A stretch of 64,000 bases of DNA. Source: Isoetes taiwanensis. Taxonomy: Eukaryota > Streptophyta > Lycopodiopsida > Isoetales > Isoetaceae. Location: assembly GCA_021234155.1 (NCBI GenBank), contig JAJEKV010000017.1:8313525-8377524 (forward strand). Reading direction: 5' to 3'. Positions 49,101-60,560 of this stretch are shown here, piece by piece (the stretch's first letter is position 1; each line of letters begins with the position of its first letter). The translations under genes were made by a program, and so were the position numbers. The notes under the pieces were generated by a model that did not search any database, was not told the origin of the DNA, and was given only the letters and a program-made list of their open reading frames with translations.

Positions 49101-52100
49101 GTGGCTGCTTTTGGAAAATATTCCTCGTCAAGAGTGTTGTCGAAGTTCTCTATCTCATCAATGTGGAGCCCAAGCAGGCTTGGTGAGATGACTTACTCCA
49201 ATTGTGCTGTTCATACATCTGGTAGTTTTCCAGCCATTTTTATTCTGTTAGACTGCCTATCAAGCCCTCCTCGATGATATAAAGATGAAAAAAATACACA
49301 CAGGCACTCATGAAACCCAACAAACCAAAGGGGTGACTGGGTCTTCTTATAATGCGATGCCATGCCACCATGACATGCCACCTCATTGTGGCAGGTATGC
49401 ATGTATAATGAGTCAGAGTATATTTACTTTTACACCCCGCTTCTCCGTGCAAAGTCATTTAGATTAAGCCGAACTGTTCAAATATATGAGTGAATATATG
49501 AGTGAACCAAATGAGTCCGAGCAATTGAATGTATCATTTGTACCTGTTAATGCACAAAGCATATCTGTATATCCAAATGCTTAGTATGTGGATGGTATCT
49601 GGCATCTTTAGCTAGCTGGAGAACACCTGATTTATGACATAATAGTCTTAGGCTGCATATGTAGCTGGCAAGAAGTGAATAAACCATAATATTTCTTGTG
49701 TCCCTGTACACATGGCTCTAAGTCTGCCTCTATTGCACATACTCAGACTGAAGCATTATTTCCCAAGAAAAGAGACATGAGCATTGTGCTGGATTATTTT
49801 CTGAAATTCAAATCATGACTTGCCCAATTTGCATCCACGTACAGTCTCAACCTTCCCATGAGACAGTTTAGGATGCTGCATGGATCTGCTTAATATTCTA
49901 CTGAGAAAGCAGTATCAGGCCATTTATCAATCCTCTAACTAATTGGCGATAGACAGTGGCATTCACTCTCTCTCTCACAGTCATCTCCAATGAAGGCTTG
50001 GATGACTTATAAGAAGTGGCTGATAGCTTGCAAATTTCCATGTGAAACTTATCCCAAGAGCCCCTTAATATATTTTTAGAAAGTTCCAAGTTTCCCATAC
50101 CGTTTGCCATCACATGCTGGACCAAAATTAGGCAATAGTTAGCAAGAAACATGGGACTGCCTTCCTTATAAGGACTTCATAACATTGGCAAGACCAAATT
50201 TTTCCAAGCCAGCACATATGGCATCATTGAAGACTGGTCAAGCTGGTTCTATGAACTACATAAACTTGCGGTTACTACTGGATAGAAGATTCAGTTTTGT
50301 CTCCCCACGGATTTGTAATTTGACTGGACATGGTTTTCTTGTCTGTAGATAACTGTTGCAATACAAATGGCTCAAGCCTCAAGCAAATTTCCGGATTTGG
50401 CAAAAAAGATCAAAGCAGACGAGTACATGCTCTTTGCTGTTATGGAATGCTACGAACAACTTCGACAAATTCTGGAAGTTCTTTTACAGGATGATGAGAA
50501 AAGGTTCTGCCTATTTCTTCTGTTACATTTATTTGCTGGTACCAGTTGCTGGTACCAAGTTATCATCTGAAGTGCCAGCAGCATCTGGCTTATGTTATGA
50601 GTACACTTAGATGTATTGATGTGTTTATTTTTTGACATGTTTTTTTGCAGCCACGATGTAATAGAGAAGCTGCTGAAGATTGTGGAAAATTCCATAGAAG
50701 AAAACTTATTTTTGGATGATTTTTCAATGGCTCAATTACCTATTCTCGTTGAAAAGTTCGTGCAGCTATTAGGATATTTGGTAAGGCCACAAAGCAGGAT
50801 GAAACTTTTTTGTTTTTTTCCGACTTCACTATTAATTACTTCACTGTTTCAGAAAGAACCAAATGCAGATGCACGAGACAAACTTACCCTTCTCATTCAG
50901 GATATGTTTGATGTGGTGACACGGGATATGATGAGAGATGATTTAAGGTTTATTTGTTGAATTATGTGGTAGAGGAATGGAGGCAGTTTTTATTTAGTTT
51001 TGTGCATATGCAGGGATGTATTTGAGCCGGATCCACAAGATTTGATAGAGGATGACAGGTTGGCTTGTGTTATTATGGCAACCATTCCTCTTGGATAACA
51101 TTCTGAAGCAGGAGTGATGTGTTTGCACCTAGGGATCATTTGGACTTAAGTTATAGAAACACAAAGAAAAAGAATCAACTTCTGAGTAATTTGAATTACC
51201 CTCCACCAGAAAATTCAGCTTGGATAGAGCAGGTTCTGTTCATTTCATCATTGTAATGCAATCTTCGGTTTTTGAGCGAAGTGACAATTGTATTTGAAAC
51301 TGATGTGGGCAGATAAAGAGGCTACATCTCTTATTGACTGTAAAGGAGTCTGATATGGATGTACCTATGAACTTGGAGGCTCGTCGACGGATAGCTTTTT
51401 TCACGAATTCATTGTTTATGAAACTGCCACGAGCTTTGCCTGTCCAAAAAATGCTCTCTTTCAGGTCCATAGTAATTTCTTTCCCTTGTTTTTACGAGTT
51501 TTACCCATTGAAGATGCAATATTGATGATTTGATATAAGGTGTATGCCTAATGAGATGTTCTATTCTATAGTGTTCTCACGCCCTATTATAGTGAGGAAA
51601 TTGTGTACACATTAGATCAGCTAAAGGAAGAGAATGAAGATGGAGTTACCATTCTTTTTTACCTTCAAAAAATATACCCAGGTTGGCGATTCCTAAGATG
51701 TTGATGCTTATTGATGCCATATTATTATTTCCTAAATATAGTACTTTACAGATGAATGGGATAACTTCATGGAGAGAATAAATTGCAAGGATGAGAAGGA
51801 ACTAGTTGGGGAAAATGAGTTGAAGCTTCGTGAATGGGCTTCATTCCGAGGGCAGACGCTCTCAAGAACAGGTAAAGGAAAGACAAGTGAATGTTGTGTG
51901 TACGAATGCACCGTGAACTTTTGGGGGCGCTTCCAGATCCATGCATGAAACTTCAATTTCTAGATTATGAGATCAATGAGGGTAGCTGGAAGGAAGATAG
52001 GAAGATAGCTTACTCAAGGAAGGAACAGGATTAAGGTGATCTAGGAATGTAAGAGAATGAACTAACTAAATGAATGCGTAACTGTGCCTTTACAATGTCA

Positions 52101-55100
52101 TGACATGTCAGCAAAAGCAGATGATGTGCTGTCCGGTGAGGTATAAGTCCAATTTGTCGAGGGATGATGAGTCAGTAATGTACAGTCATCTATAATGTGT
52201 CTACCATTGTCTGCCACATGAACAACCTAGCACTAACTCTGGTGTCCATGAAAGTATCTGGAAGGTAAAGCATAAGAAAAGCCCGAGAAGTAAGCAGAAA
52301 TTACTAATATTTTGCTCCAATTACTGGGAAGAAATAAAGCGTCTTAATGTTTTAGTTTGTTTCTATTATTTTTTATGCCCTTTTCTTGTTATGTCTGATG
52401 CTGTTTTGTTGCTGCCTGCTAGTGAGAGGCATGATGTACTACCGAAAAGCAATGGAGCTACAAGCCTTTCTTGATATAGCTTCTGAGGATGGTGAAGGCC
52501 CTTTACTTATCTATATTTCTGCATCTCTAGATGTTTGGTTTGCTATCTTCATATCAACTGCTTCGGTTGTTTCCTGCCTCATGAAACTATGAGTTTGTTA
52601 TTAGTAAAAACCATCTCTATATGTTTGTTTTTCTATCTCTATAACCATCATCTGGGTGGGAATTTTTACCTTCTGAATTTATAGATGTAGCGAACTTTTA
52701 CTCGAAGTAGGCGACTAAGATTTGATAACATCGTCTGATCAAACTATCTAAAGGTAGAGAAAGCTAAGCATCATAGTACGTGGAAATTGACTAGGCAAAT
52801 TCTGTAGATCCTTACAGGTCGTACATGCGCATGTTAATGCCTTTATGTTCCATCAAAGGGATGATGTTCATCCTTGTAAATGCTCATCCTGTATGATAGA
52901 CTTATGATGCATAACTAGTATTGGCCATTCTGCTCAAATAAGGGATCAGGACAAGTGACATGTGTTTGCATCCTCTTTGTCGCAGAGATGCAAGAAGGGT
53001 ATAAAGTCCTCGCCAATTGCCCAGAAGAAGACAGAACGAGTCAAAGTTCCAAGTGGGCCAAGATACAAGCAATAGCTGACATGAAGTTCACGTATGTGGC
53101 AACCTGTCAGATTTATGGTTTGCAGAAACGGTCAGGAGATTCACGTGCAACTGATATTCTTAACTTAATGAGGAAGTAAGTTAATTTGTGGAGACATGCT
53201 ACAGCATGTTTTTCTGTCAATGATCTGATGCTTCTCTTCACAGATACCCATCATTGCGTGTTGCATACATTGATGAAGTTGAAGAAACAACTAAGGACAA
53301 GTACCAGAAAGTTTATTATTCGGTCCTGGTAAAGGCTGTGAATGATCTTGACCAGGTAATAATAAATTGCCACCCTCAAGTGAATAACGATCATAAGCAT
53401 AATATCTAGACTGTATGCTTGGTTATTATTATTATTATTATTATTTGTAATGCGTTTCTTCTTTAGGAGATATATAGAATCAGGTTACCAGGTCCCCCTG
53501 ATATAGGGGAGGGAAAACCTGAGAATCAAAACCATGCGATAATATTTACACGTGGTGAGGCTCTACAAACTATCGATATGAATCAGGTTGGTCATGTGTT
53601 CCAACTTTATGAATTTGCTTTAGTTGGATTGACATTTAAGTTATGGCCTATAGGATAATTATTTGGAGGAGGCATTCAAAATGCGTAACTTACTGGAAGA
53701 ATTTCATGGTGAACATGGAAAGCGGCAGCCCACCATTCTTGGTGTTAGAGAGCACTGCTTTAATGGGAGGTTGGTATCTGCAAATTTTTCCATCTTTTGT
53801 TTTGCCCATTTAAGGGTAGCCTTAAGAACCGTGGATGTCCCTTTCCATTTATCTGCAGTGTTTCCTCATTGGCTTCATTCATGTCTCATCAAGAGACAAG
53901 TTTTGTGACAATTGGCCAGCGGGTTCTTGCAAATCCACTTAAGTAAGACTCTTGTTTTCTGTCCTATGTGAAACATACTGGATTGCCTGTCATTTGATAA
54001 GCATTACGGTATGAGAAAAGAGGTATCAATAAAAGGTGAGAGTTCCACATAAATATAAGGCACTATGCCACGGACAGTGACACCACATTGCCTCTTCAAA
54101 ATTTGGCTTAGTAGTTTAATTTTGAAACAGAAACAGCACAATGGATGTCTTCTAGATTTCATAATATGCATTCTATGCTGGGACATGAGTATGGTTGCTT
54201 GGAAAAGATCTAATTAATGTGATTTCATACTATAACTTGCAGGGTTCGGTTTCATTATGGTCATCCAGATGTGTTTGACCGACTGTTCCATATTACAAGA
54301 GGTGGCATCAGCAAAGCTTCCAGGGTTATTAACTCTAGCGAGGCTATATTTGCTGGTGTGTACTTAAACATCCATTTCTTGTTGTCAGAAATTAAGGATA
54401 TTGTAAGTCATATTTGATACTTCATGTTTGTGTCTCAAACAAGGCTATGTCATTAAGGCCTCGATCAGTGAAGTGCATATAAGTCTATTTGTAGAAGCTG
54501 ATTCTCATGTCCTAGGGAAGCAATAGAATTTCCAAACTAGAGAATCCCCAAAGCAGTATTTAATTTCCTTTATCAGTATGAAACAAAAGTGAAATTACAA
54601 CTAAACCATGTCCCAAAGATGCCAGCCGGTGATGCAATTCCTTGCTGAGACCGCGCAAGGTATTTGAAAGCCGTTAGATCTCCTGGGTTGTAAAACGAAA
54701 ACTAGCCGAATCTTGTTACTCCAGAGGACAAGCAGAAAGATTTCACAGCTACTGTTTCAGATGATTTTAAGAGAGATCTCAGAACTGTTAAGACATTTCA
54801 GCATGCTTTAGAGTTTGTACAGCAAAACTCTCTTCAGAAAGGAGCTAGGCAACAGGTCAATATTCAAAAGCAAATCCATAATCTCAAACTTCAGGACTGT
54901 GCAAGCATGAGAGACTATCTTGGTCAGCTGAAGAGTCTAAGGGACAAGTACCTTGGTGCTGGTGGACATATAGATGATGCTACTCTTATTATCCATGCTC
55001 TTAATGGTTTGTCCAAAGAATATAGATACATTACTAATTACTATGAGCTGAAAAAATCTATTAAGCTTACTTTTAATCGGATGCAGCATCAACTTATGGA

Positions 55101-58100
55101 GGCAGAAACTAGGTGCACGATGGGCGATCATGTGGAGGTAGTAAACTACTCGAAGGTACTGAATTGTAGCCAAAAGGATGTTGTACACTGTCTTCAGAAA
55201 CAAGCTCTCAAGGCAGAAGCTAAAATTTAGAAACCCCAGGCAATGTTAAAGCAACAAGGTTCAGCACTTACAGAAGCTAATCGTCATATTGATTTTTTGT
55301 TAAAAGTTAATCAAGGTACGGAGGTAAGTGATATTTTTCAATATATTTCTGATGATCATGTTGGCTTGCCAAGTGCTGGAGAAAATAACTCATCCGCATG
55401 GAAGACTGTGAAAGGAAGTTCAAGTGTCAGGGAATATTTGGAGCCAGTATCTGATATTTTCTATCTTTCAGTTCCTGAATTGATGATAATTGTTTGGTAC
55501 TTCCTGCGATTATCTGAGGTCTCAATTTGGACAGAGCCATCACCCAGAGTTAGATAAAGTGCAGCAGGTTTTTCTTAGGAAGACCAATAATATCAAGGAT
55601 AAGAAGAAGTCTGTGCACAAATCTGAACTGTATCTTCTATTTTAACTCTCCCGATTATTGCTCCTCATGATGATTATTCTTTTAGTGATGTTTGGGATGA
55701 GGCAGTTCCAGTTCTTTTCAAAGCAAAGGCATGTACTTTTTAATAGAATTACACTTGGAGGGAACCTACAGGGGCAGGAAGATCTGGTTCAAGAACAAAG
55801 TCAAGTGGCTCATGGTTTATCTCTAGTTAAGTTTGCTTCATAAGCTGAAAGGCAGTGGGACTCAGGTGGTTTGCAGGAATGACTGAGTTTACTACATAGC
55901 TTCAGTCTTCCGGAAGTCTTCACTTTCACAAGTCTCTGTTTTCAGCAGTGTTCGTCACCAGGAGGGGCGTCAGAACTATGCTGTCATGTATGTTGACGTC
56001 ACACTGCTGAGTCACTTGTTTGTTACTGATATGGCACTCTATATATCAGCCATAGTCATGCCTCATTAATTAGTTCACTCTATAGCATTGGTTAGCTTGT
56101 GCTTGTCTCTTGCATCATTTTTCGCATTCTTCATCAGGTCGCCGGATTTTATCAAAAATTATGAACACTTTTACCAGAAATAGTCTCCAGGTAGATAATT
56201 TTGCCATCTGCAAAATCTCTACGAGTATTGCTGTGATCAGATCAAGATTGGTTTTGAATGAACACCAATATAAATCGCTATTATGACTTGTGAATCTTCA
56301 AGAACACCTGATTATAATAGCAAGAAAGTTCTAAGTTGGCAAGATTTGCACTAATCCTTCACTCCATAATGCTCTGATATCATGAAGACGGAAACTCTAG
56401 CAAACTCACAAGAAAACTAACTAACTAAGCTAGGGCTGACTATGGCCTTTATAGGCATGCCATGTCATCAAGTGATACACGTGACACATACATCAGACAC
56501 TTGTGCATCTAAGTACTAACAATTTCATCAACCTTATTACGTTTTCCTAAAATTTGCCCTCTATCTCCTAGGAACCAGTCTACAATCAGTCAGGCTATTG
56601 CTCTTGAACAAATCTGTGGCAGGTTTGAAAGGAAATACAGTCACCGACAATGGGATTTGTAGATCCATGGTCTGTCTTCAAATCCAGAGGAATTTCTTTG
56701 ATCTTCTACAGATGCAGCAAAAGATGACAAGGCTTTAGACCATCTTAAAGCCTTAGTTGATGCTGCTGAACCGAGGTGTCAATAACTTGCACTCCCACTG
56801 GTCTTGCAAATTGTTAGCATGTAACATGTCACCATTCTTAGATGACTAGGCACACCACGTATGTTGCTTACATGGCTCTCCCATAATTTCATAGTCATGC
56901 TTTATGGTCCATTATCCAGTTTACTTACAGCCTAGCTATCTCGTGTATCTCTTTCATTCTAGTATATATGCATAGAGTGATTCTTCATTGTATGCAATCC
57001 TTGGTGAAAGAACAGCTTGAACAGCTTTCCTTGGCTTACATTGGTTGAAATCCTTGAAGGAGATCAGAAGGGCCATAACTATCTCTTGAGAAGAGTGAAT
57101 CAATATCAACATATTAAGGGCACTTTTAAAACTCATAATCAGGTGGAGGCATAGAGTTCACTCTTAGAAGCTGAAATTGAGGCTACCAGACAGAATAAAG
57201 GTATCACCTTAGTTTTCTCAACTTGAACTCAATAGAGTTCTACTCAGCAAGTCTCTAGAATATTTGGCAGTAGCATCAGCCTATCGATTCACAAAGGCAT
57301 ATCTAAATTATGGCAATCCTAACAAGAATGGTTCTATTGACAATCATTGTTTTATGGCTTCTAGACATCTTCCTGTCTCTGTAGGTCTATTGGCTGCCCA
57401 AAACCAAATAAGTCAACTCTGATTACCTTGGGTAATGGACAAGTGTGTCAGTTTCAAACTAAAAGTATCAAGAACACCCATGTCCTGAGGTTGTAATTTT
57501 TGCCTTTCATCCAGCATAATCATGCGCAGTCTAGCAATGTTATATTGTTTAGCTACAGCAACAGCAAGCCTACAAACCAAAATTCCGGCATACGTGGAAG
57601 TTCTATGTCCATATTGTTTGTCTTAACATACATTTCAATATGATGGCTTCTGTATCTTAAGTTTATCATAAACAAATGGACTTTAAGTGATTTCATTATT
57701 AGTTACAAAAAAGCAGTTTAAGAAAGGTTGCCTCTCCAAAATATGCCATATAACTTCGCGGTGACAGGACAAATAACCCCTGTAATGTCCATAAGAAGAG
57801 GCCCTATGATGGCCGAGATGATCCATATTGCTTGAAAAATCAATAAATGTGGTGGACTTGATATCTGTTTCTCTCTTAGGAGACCTGGGTCATCCTTTCA
57901 TATGACACTTCCATGGACACCTTGCCTCCTCTGATAAGCATTTTTCTTTTTAAAGTTTCTTTTTAAGTCATTGTGAGGGCTGTCAATGTACAGGATTCAA
58001 CTCTACATTGAGGCGGGGAAATGTCACTCATCACGAATATATACAAGTGGGAAAAGGACGTGATGTTGGACTAAATCAAATTGCAATCTTTGAAGCTAAG

Positions 58101-59767
58101 CTAGCCACTGGAAATGGAGAACAGACCTTAAGTAGGGATATATATAGACTGGGTCACCGATTTGACTTTTTCCGCATGCTGTCATGCTATTTTACGACTA
58201 TTGGAGCATATTTCAGTATATTGGTAGGTACTTGCCCAAAGTTATTTCATGTTCAGTATAGTTCTGATATTTTCTAATCTTTTGGACCTGCATTGCAGCT
58301 CGTGGTAATTACTGTATATGTCTTTCTTTATGGCCGCTTGTATCTTGCTTTGAGTGGAATGGAAAGCTCAATACATAGAAATACGGATTTGAACAATCTT
58401 CTTCCCCTGAATGCAGCCCTGGCTTCACAAGCATTAGTGCAACTTGGTCTGCTGATGGCATTGCCTATGGTCATGGAAATTGGCCTTGAGAGAGGTTTCC
58501 GAAAAGCATTAAGTGATTTTGTTGTCATGCAGTTGCAGCTTGCTTCAGTTTTCTTTACATTTTCTCTTGGGACGAAAGTTCATTATTATGGGAGGACGAT
58601 TCTTCATGGCGGTATGAAATATAAGGACACTGGAAAAGGCTTTGTCGTGCGGCATGAACGATTTGCAGAAAATTACCGTTTGTATTCTCGAAGCCACTTT
58701 ACAAAGGGATTAGAACTGCTTATATTGCTAATTATCTATATTGTTTATAGTACAACTCCGAAGGGTGCCATTTCCTATATATTAATGTTTTCAATGTTTT
58801 TTATGGTTGCAACATGGTTGTTTGCTCCATTTTTGTTCAATCCATCTGGGTTTGAGTGGCAAAAGATCGTCGATGATTGGCTAGATTGGGCTAGGTGGCT
58901 GAATTATAGAGGAGGGATAGGGGTACCAGCTAAAAAGAGTTGGGAATCCTGGTGGGAGGATGAGCATGAACACTTGAATCAAACAGGGATTGAAGGCCGT
59001 GTTCTAGAAATTCTACTCAATTTAAGATTCTTCTTGTACCAATATGGACTAGTCTACCATCTAAATATTGCGAAGGGTGGAAAAGATATTAAGGTAAGTG
59101 CTTTCCATGCCTAGATGCTTGTGATTTTGTCATGTACTTAGCAAAGGTGGTTTTACAGATATATGGGCTCTCTTGGTTCGTCATTCTTGCCGTGTTAATG
59201 GTCCTCGAGGTAAATGCCTTTTGTTTTGGAGTTGTGTTTACCAAAGGAAATGTCGTACTCAGATTCCTTCTGCATCCCAGATATTGTCAGTAGGGAAAAA
59301 ACGGTTCGGTGACATCCAATTGGTGTTCAGGGGATTAAAAGCCATGGTGGTTATTGGGTTTATTGCAGTGGTTATTGTACTCATTAAAGTAATGCACCTC
59401 ACAGTTGGAGATCTCTTTGCAAGCCTTCTTGCATTCTTGCCAACAGGCTGGGCACTTTTGCAGGTATTGAATACATGCCTCTCTATGCCCCGAAGAATGC
59501 TTTAACGCTTATTACTCGTTTCCCTTTGGTTCACAGATTAGCATCGTGTGTAAGCCAGTACTCCATGCACTTGGATTATGGGGGTCGATCATGTCCCTCG
59601 CCCAAGCATATGAATTTCTTATTGGGCTTATGGTGTTCACACCTGTTGCAGTTCTGGCTTGGTTTCCTTTTGTGTCGGAATTTCAAACACGGCTGCTCTT
59701 TAACCAAGCATTTAGCAGAGGATTGCAGATATCACGTATTCTCACGGGAAACAGAAAAGCAGAATGA
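34300..59767 (+). CDS. CALS5: Callose synthase (1,3-beta-glucan synthase), CALS5/GSL2-like, 43 exons
   Basis: This enzyme makes callose from UDP-glucose at the plasma membrane. In land plants the CALS5 group builds callose around sporocytes and in spore or pollen walls. I traced 43 exons with consistent phases, totalling 1,925 codons, normal for the family. Residues about 30-155 form the Vta1-like N-terminal domain ([39 protein letters not shown]). About 316-430 is the FKS1 domain ([20 protein letters not shown]). A first membrane cluster spans about 490-780. The cytosolic glucan-synthase domain begins near 1035 ([20 protein letters not shown]) and includes [36 protein letters not shown] and [21 protein letters not shown]-terminal membrane cluster ends [20 protein letters not shown]5 affinity rests on phrases such as [16 protein letters not shown] and [11 protein letters not shown]. 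No premature stop or frameshift was found. Introns 19, 23 and 38 carry copia debris. Confidence 0.93.
40279..40440. repeat. Left member of a diverged direct repeat bracketing the intron-19 insertions
   Basis: GAGAAAGTGAAGC..GC and following blocks (GTAAATGAA, GATAAAATGCAT, ACAATAGTTGG, AGCTGTAGATGAAAG, CCACTTAT) recur in the same order at 46907-47070. The repeat is about 165 bp, clearly diverged. It may be an old LTR pair within which later copia elements nested. Confidence 0.55.
40757..42973 (+). mobile_element. Truncated Ty1/copia element (LTR and gag), + strand, intron 19
   Basis: An LTR-like segment (about 40757-40932) contains CTATATAAGCC and is followed by GGGTATCAGACC. The latter matches the tRNA-iMet primer-binding site TGGTATCAGAGC at 10 of 12 positions. 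Gag remnants lie at 41760-42690: [20 protein letters not shown] is the copia gag (UBN2) signature, and [18 protein letters not shown] is its C-terminal part. Further on, decayed protease-region text ends at NPVARGLLN near 42970, where the minus-strand element begins. Multiple stops are present. Confidence 0.6.
42974..43156 (-). repeat. Copia 3' LTR (183 bp)
   Basis: Read on the minus strand it begins TGTTAGACTCATGATG right after the polypurine tract GGAGGGA. It contains a TATA-like ATATAAGCCATAGTC and ends TCTTCA. The TATA-GCCATAGTC block is shared with the LTRs at about 55968 and 56383. Confidence 0.6.
43143..46846 (-). pseudogene. Ty1/copia gag-pol polyprotein remnant
   Basis: Blocks in order: 46846-46544 (gag end, [18 protein letters not shown]), 46306-45836 (pre-integrase [11 protein letters not shown]; integrase start [11 protein letters not shown]), 45833-45132 (integrase Asp in RTDNAGEF, Glu in [13 protein letters not shown]), 45187-44525 (linker, then reverse transcriptase [20 protein letters not shown]), 44521-44204 ([20 protein letters not shown]), then YVDDMVL near 44140-44119 and RNase H ([22 protein letters not shown]) to 43143. 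Stops and frameshifts separate the blocks. A 21 bp tandem duplication in integrase (about 45578-45619) repeats TLMDLVR. It is non-functional. Confidence 0.85.
46907..47070. repeat. Right member of the diverged direct repeat in intron 19
   Basis: Partner of 40279-40440, in the same orientation. Together they bracket both copia remnants, about 6.8 kb apart. Confidence 0.55.
47184..48583 (+). CDS. CALS5: Callose synthase exons 20-23
   Basis: Exons: 47184-47270 ([20 protein letters not shown]), 48175-48282 ([15 protein letters not shown]), 48350-48432 ([20 protein letters not shown]) and 48499-48583 (EMDLLMLVPY-type segment ending WPPFLLAGK). Exon 22 could instead start at 48365, since a second in-frame AG would drop five residues. 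Intron 20 (47271-48174) holds a GAAA microsatellite (about 47507-47527) and a C-rich run, but no gene. Confidence 0.88.
48584..50348 (-). mobile_element. Copia reverse transcriptase/RNase H debris in intron 23
   Basis: On the minus strand, [14 protein letters not shown] (near 49960-49920) matches the copia phrase before the RNase H domain (xxYRxLVGxLIYL). [14 protein letters not shown] (near 49850-49810) matches RNase H (DADWAxxxxxRKSTSG). Both are broken by stops. The remainder of the 1.76 kb intron is unassigned non-coding sequence. Confidence 0.55.
50349..54355 (+). CDS. CALS5: Callose synthase exons 24-38
   Basis: Exons: 50349-50503, 50651-50780, 50853-50947, 51014-51058, 51112-51232, 51313-51464, 51572-51681, 51752-51871, 52423-52491, 52986-53175, 53244-53355, 53467-53586, 53654-53769, 53859-53942, 54243-54355. 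These cover the central cytosolic region and most of the glucan-synthase domain. Exon 27 is only 45 nt. Every junction is GT-AG and in phase. An ATT microsatellite lies in intron 34 (about 53424-53443). Confidence 0.9.
54728..55968 (+). mobile_element. Copia gag fragment, + strand, intron 38
   Basis: An open frame from about 54728 to 55230 encodes a copia gag (UBN2-type) domain with [40 protein letters not shown] and [20 protein letters not shown]. Decayed gag/protease-region text follows at 55243-55860. A polypurine-like CACCAGGAGGGG (55957-55967) precedes an LTR-like segment. Reverse transcriptase and integrase are absent. Confidence 0.65.
55968..56133 (+). repeat. LTR-like segment after the + strand copia fragment
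   Basis: It follows the polypurine-like tract, contains TCTATATATCAGCCATAGTC and ends TTCTTCA. It shares GACGTCACACTG and the TATA-CCATAGTC block with the LTR at 42974-43156. The ends are not exactly defined. Confidence 0.5.
56371..56521 (-). repeat. Copia 5' LTR with primer-binding site, - strand
   Basis: Read on the minus strand, TGTTAGTACTTAGATGC...TATAAAGGCCATAGTC...GTCTTCA (56521-56383) is a 139 bp LTR. It is followed directly by TGATATCAGAGC (56382-56371), which matches the tRNA-iMet primer-binding site except at one base. No continuous pol follows, so it is a truncated insertion. Confidence 0.6.
56522..57993. other. Remainder of intron 38
   Basis: Short decayed stretches here may be copia gag (for example near 56600-56780 and 57060-57200), with no long ORF. 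No independent gene. Confidence 0.35.
57994..59767 (+). CDS. CALS5: Callose synthase exons 39-43
   Basis: Exons: 57994-58223, 58299-59093 (795 nt, by far the longest), 59159-59209, 59281-59463, 59537-59767. They encode the end of the glucan-synthase domain and the C-terminal membrane cluster. The stop is TGA at 59765-59767, after the family-typical [20 protein letters not shown] block. Confidence 0.93.
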
Positions 59768-60375
59768 ATGTAAATCATCATGCTACGGTACCTTATCGCT
59801 CAGGCAGTGGAGCCAGCAAATTTGGCTTCCAACGACATGCAAGAAAGCAAAAGAAATGCTTAATCAGATATCTGTTTGCAATGCGTTGGAACTGGAGCTA
59901 GGCTAAATATAAATGCAAAAAGAATTTTGGAGGCACGAATTTTGGAAAAGATTGTTATTTAGAATCTAGCTTTGAAAATGCAATGACTTATGACGTAAAG
60001 TTTGGTTAGGATTCATTCTGGCTAATCCGCCAATGAGCTGCCGCCACGTGTCATATTTTCATTCTCGGAATGTCCTCTTGCCTTGCATTCTAAGCTAGAA
60101 TTTTTTACCTGTATTCTGACTGTATCCTGAAGTTTTACTTGCATTCCCGGATTGTTACCTGCATTCTAAGATTTTTACCTGCATTTTGACTCGCATTCTG
60201 CTTTCTTGTTTTAGTTTTATAAAACATTGAAGATTTACTGCCCCAGGGAATTGAACCCCGGTCCAAAGCACCAGCAACAGATTTTTTAACAAAAAGCTTC
60301 AGACCACCTACAGATTCCTTCAAAGAAGACTTCAGAACGAAAGCAATCTTCAAAAGCTTCGGAAACTTCAGAAAT
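59768..60375. other. 3' flank of the callose synthase
   Basis: Presumed 3' UTR and intergenic sequence. Short imperfect repeats of TTACCTGCATTCT occur at about 60105-60200. A tRNA-like B box (GGTTCAATTCCC on the minus strand) sits near 60250-60262 and may be a SINE remnant. No gene. Confidence 0.35.
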
Positions 60376-60560
60376 GAAAAGCTTTGAAAGAATAAAAGCT
60401 TCAAAAGCTTCAAAAAAGCTTCGAAAAGAAAAGAAAAGAAAAGCTTACCCACTGCCGGAGTTGCTGCACAGAAGGAAAGCTTTGAAAGAATAAAAGCTTC
60501 AAAAGCTTCGAAAAGAAAAGGAAAGCAAAGCTTAGCCATCGCCGGAGTTGCTGCACAGAA
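60376..60560. repeat. Two-copy tandem repeat rich in AAGCTT
   Basis: Two units starting at 60376 and about 60474 share GAAAGCTTTGAAAGAATAAA, AAGCTTCGAAAAGAAAAG and GCCGGAGTTGCTGCACAGAA. The second unit ends exactly where the inverted-repeat element begins (60561). Confidence 0.7.
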
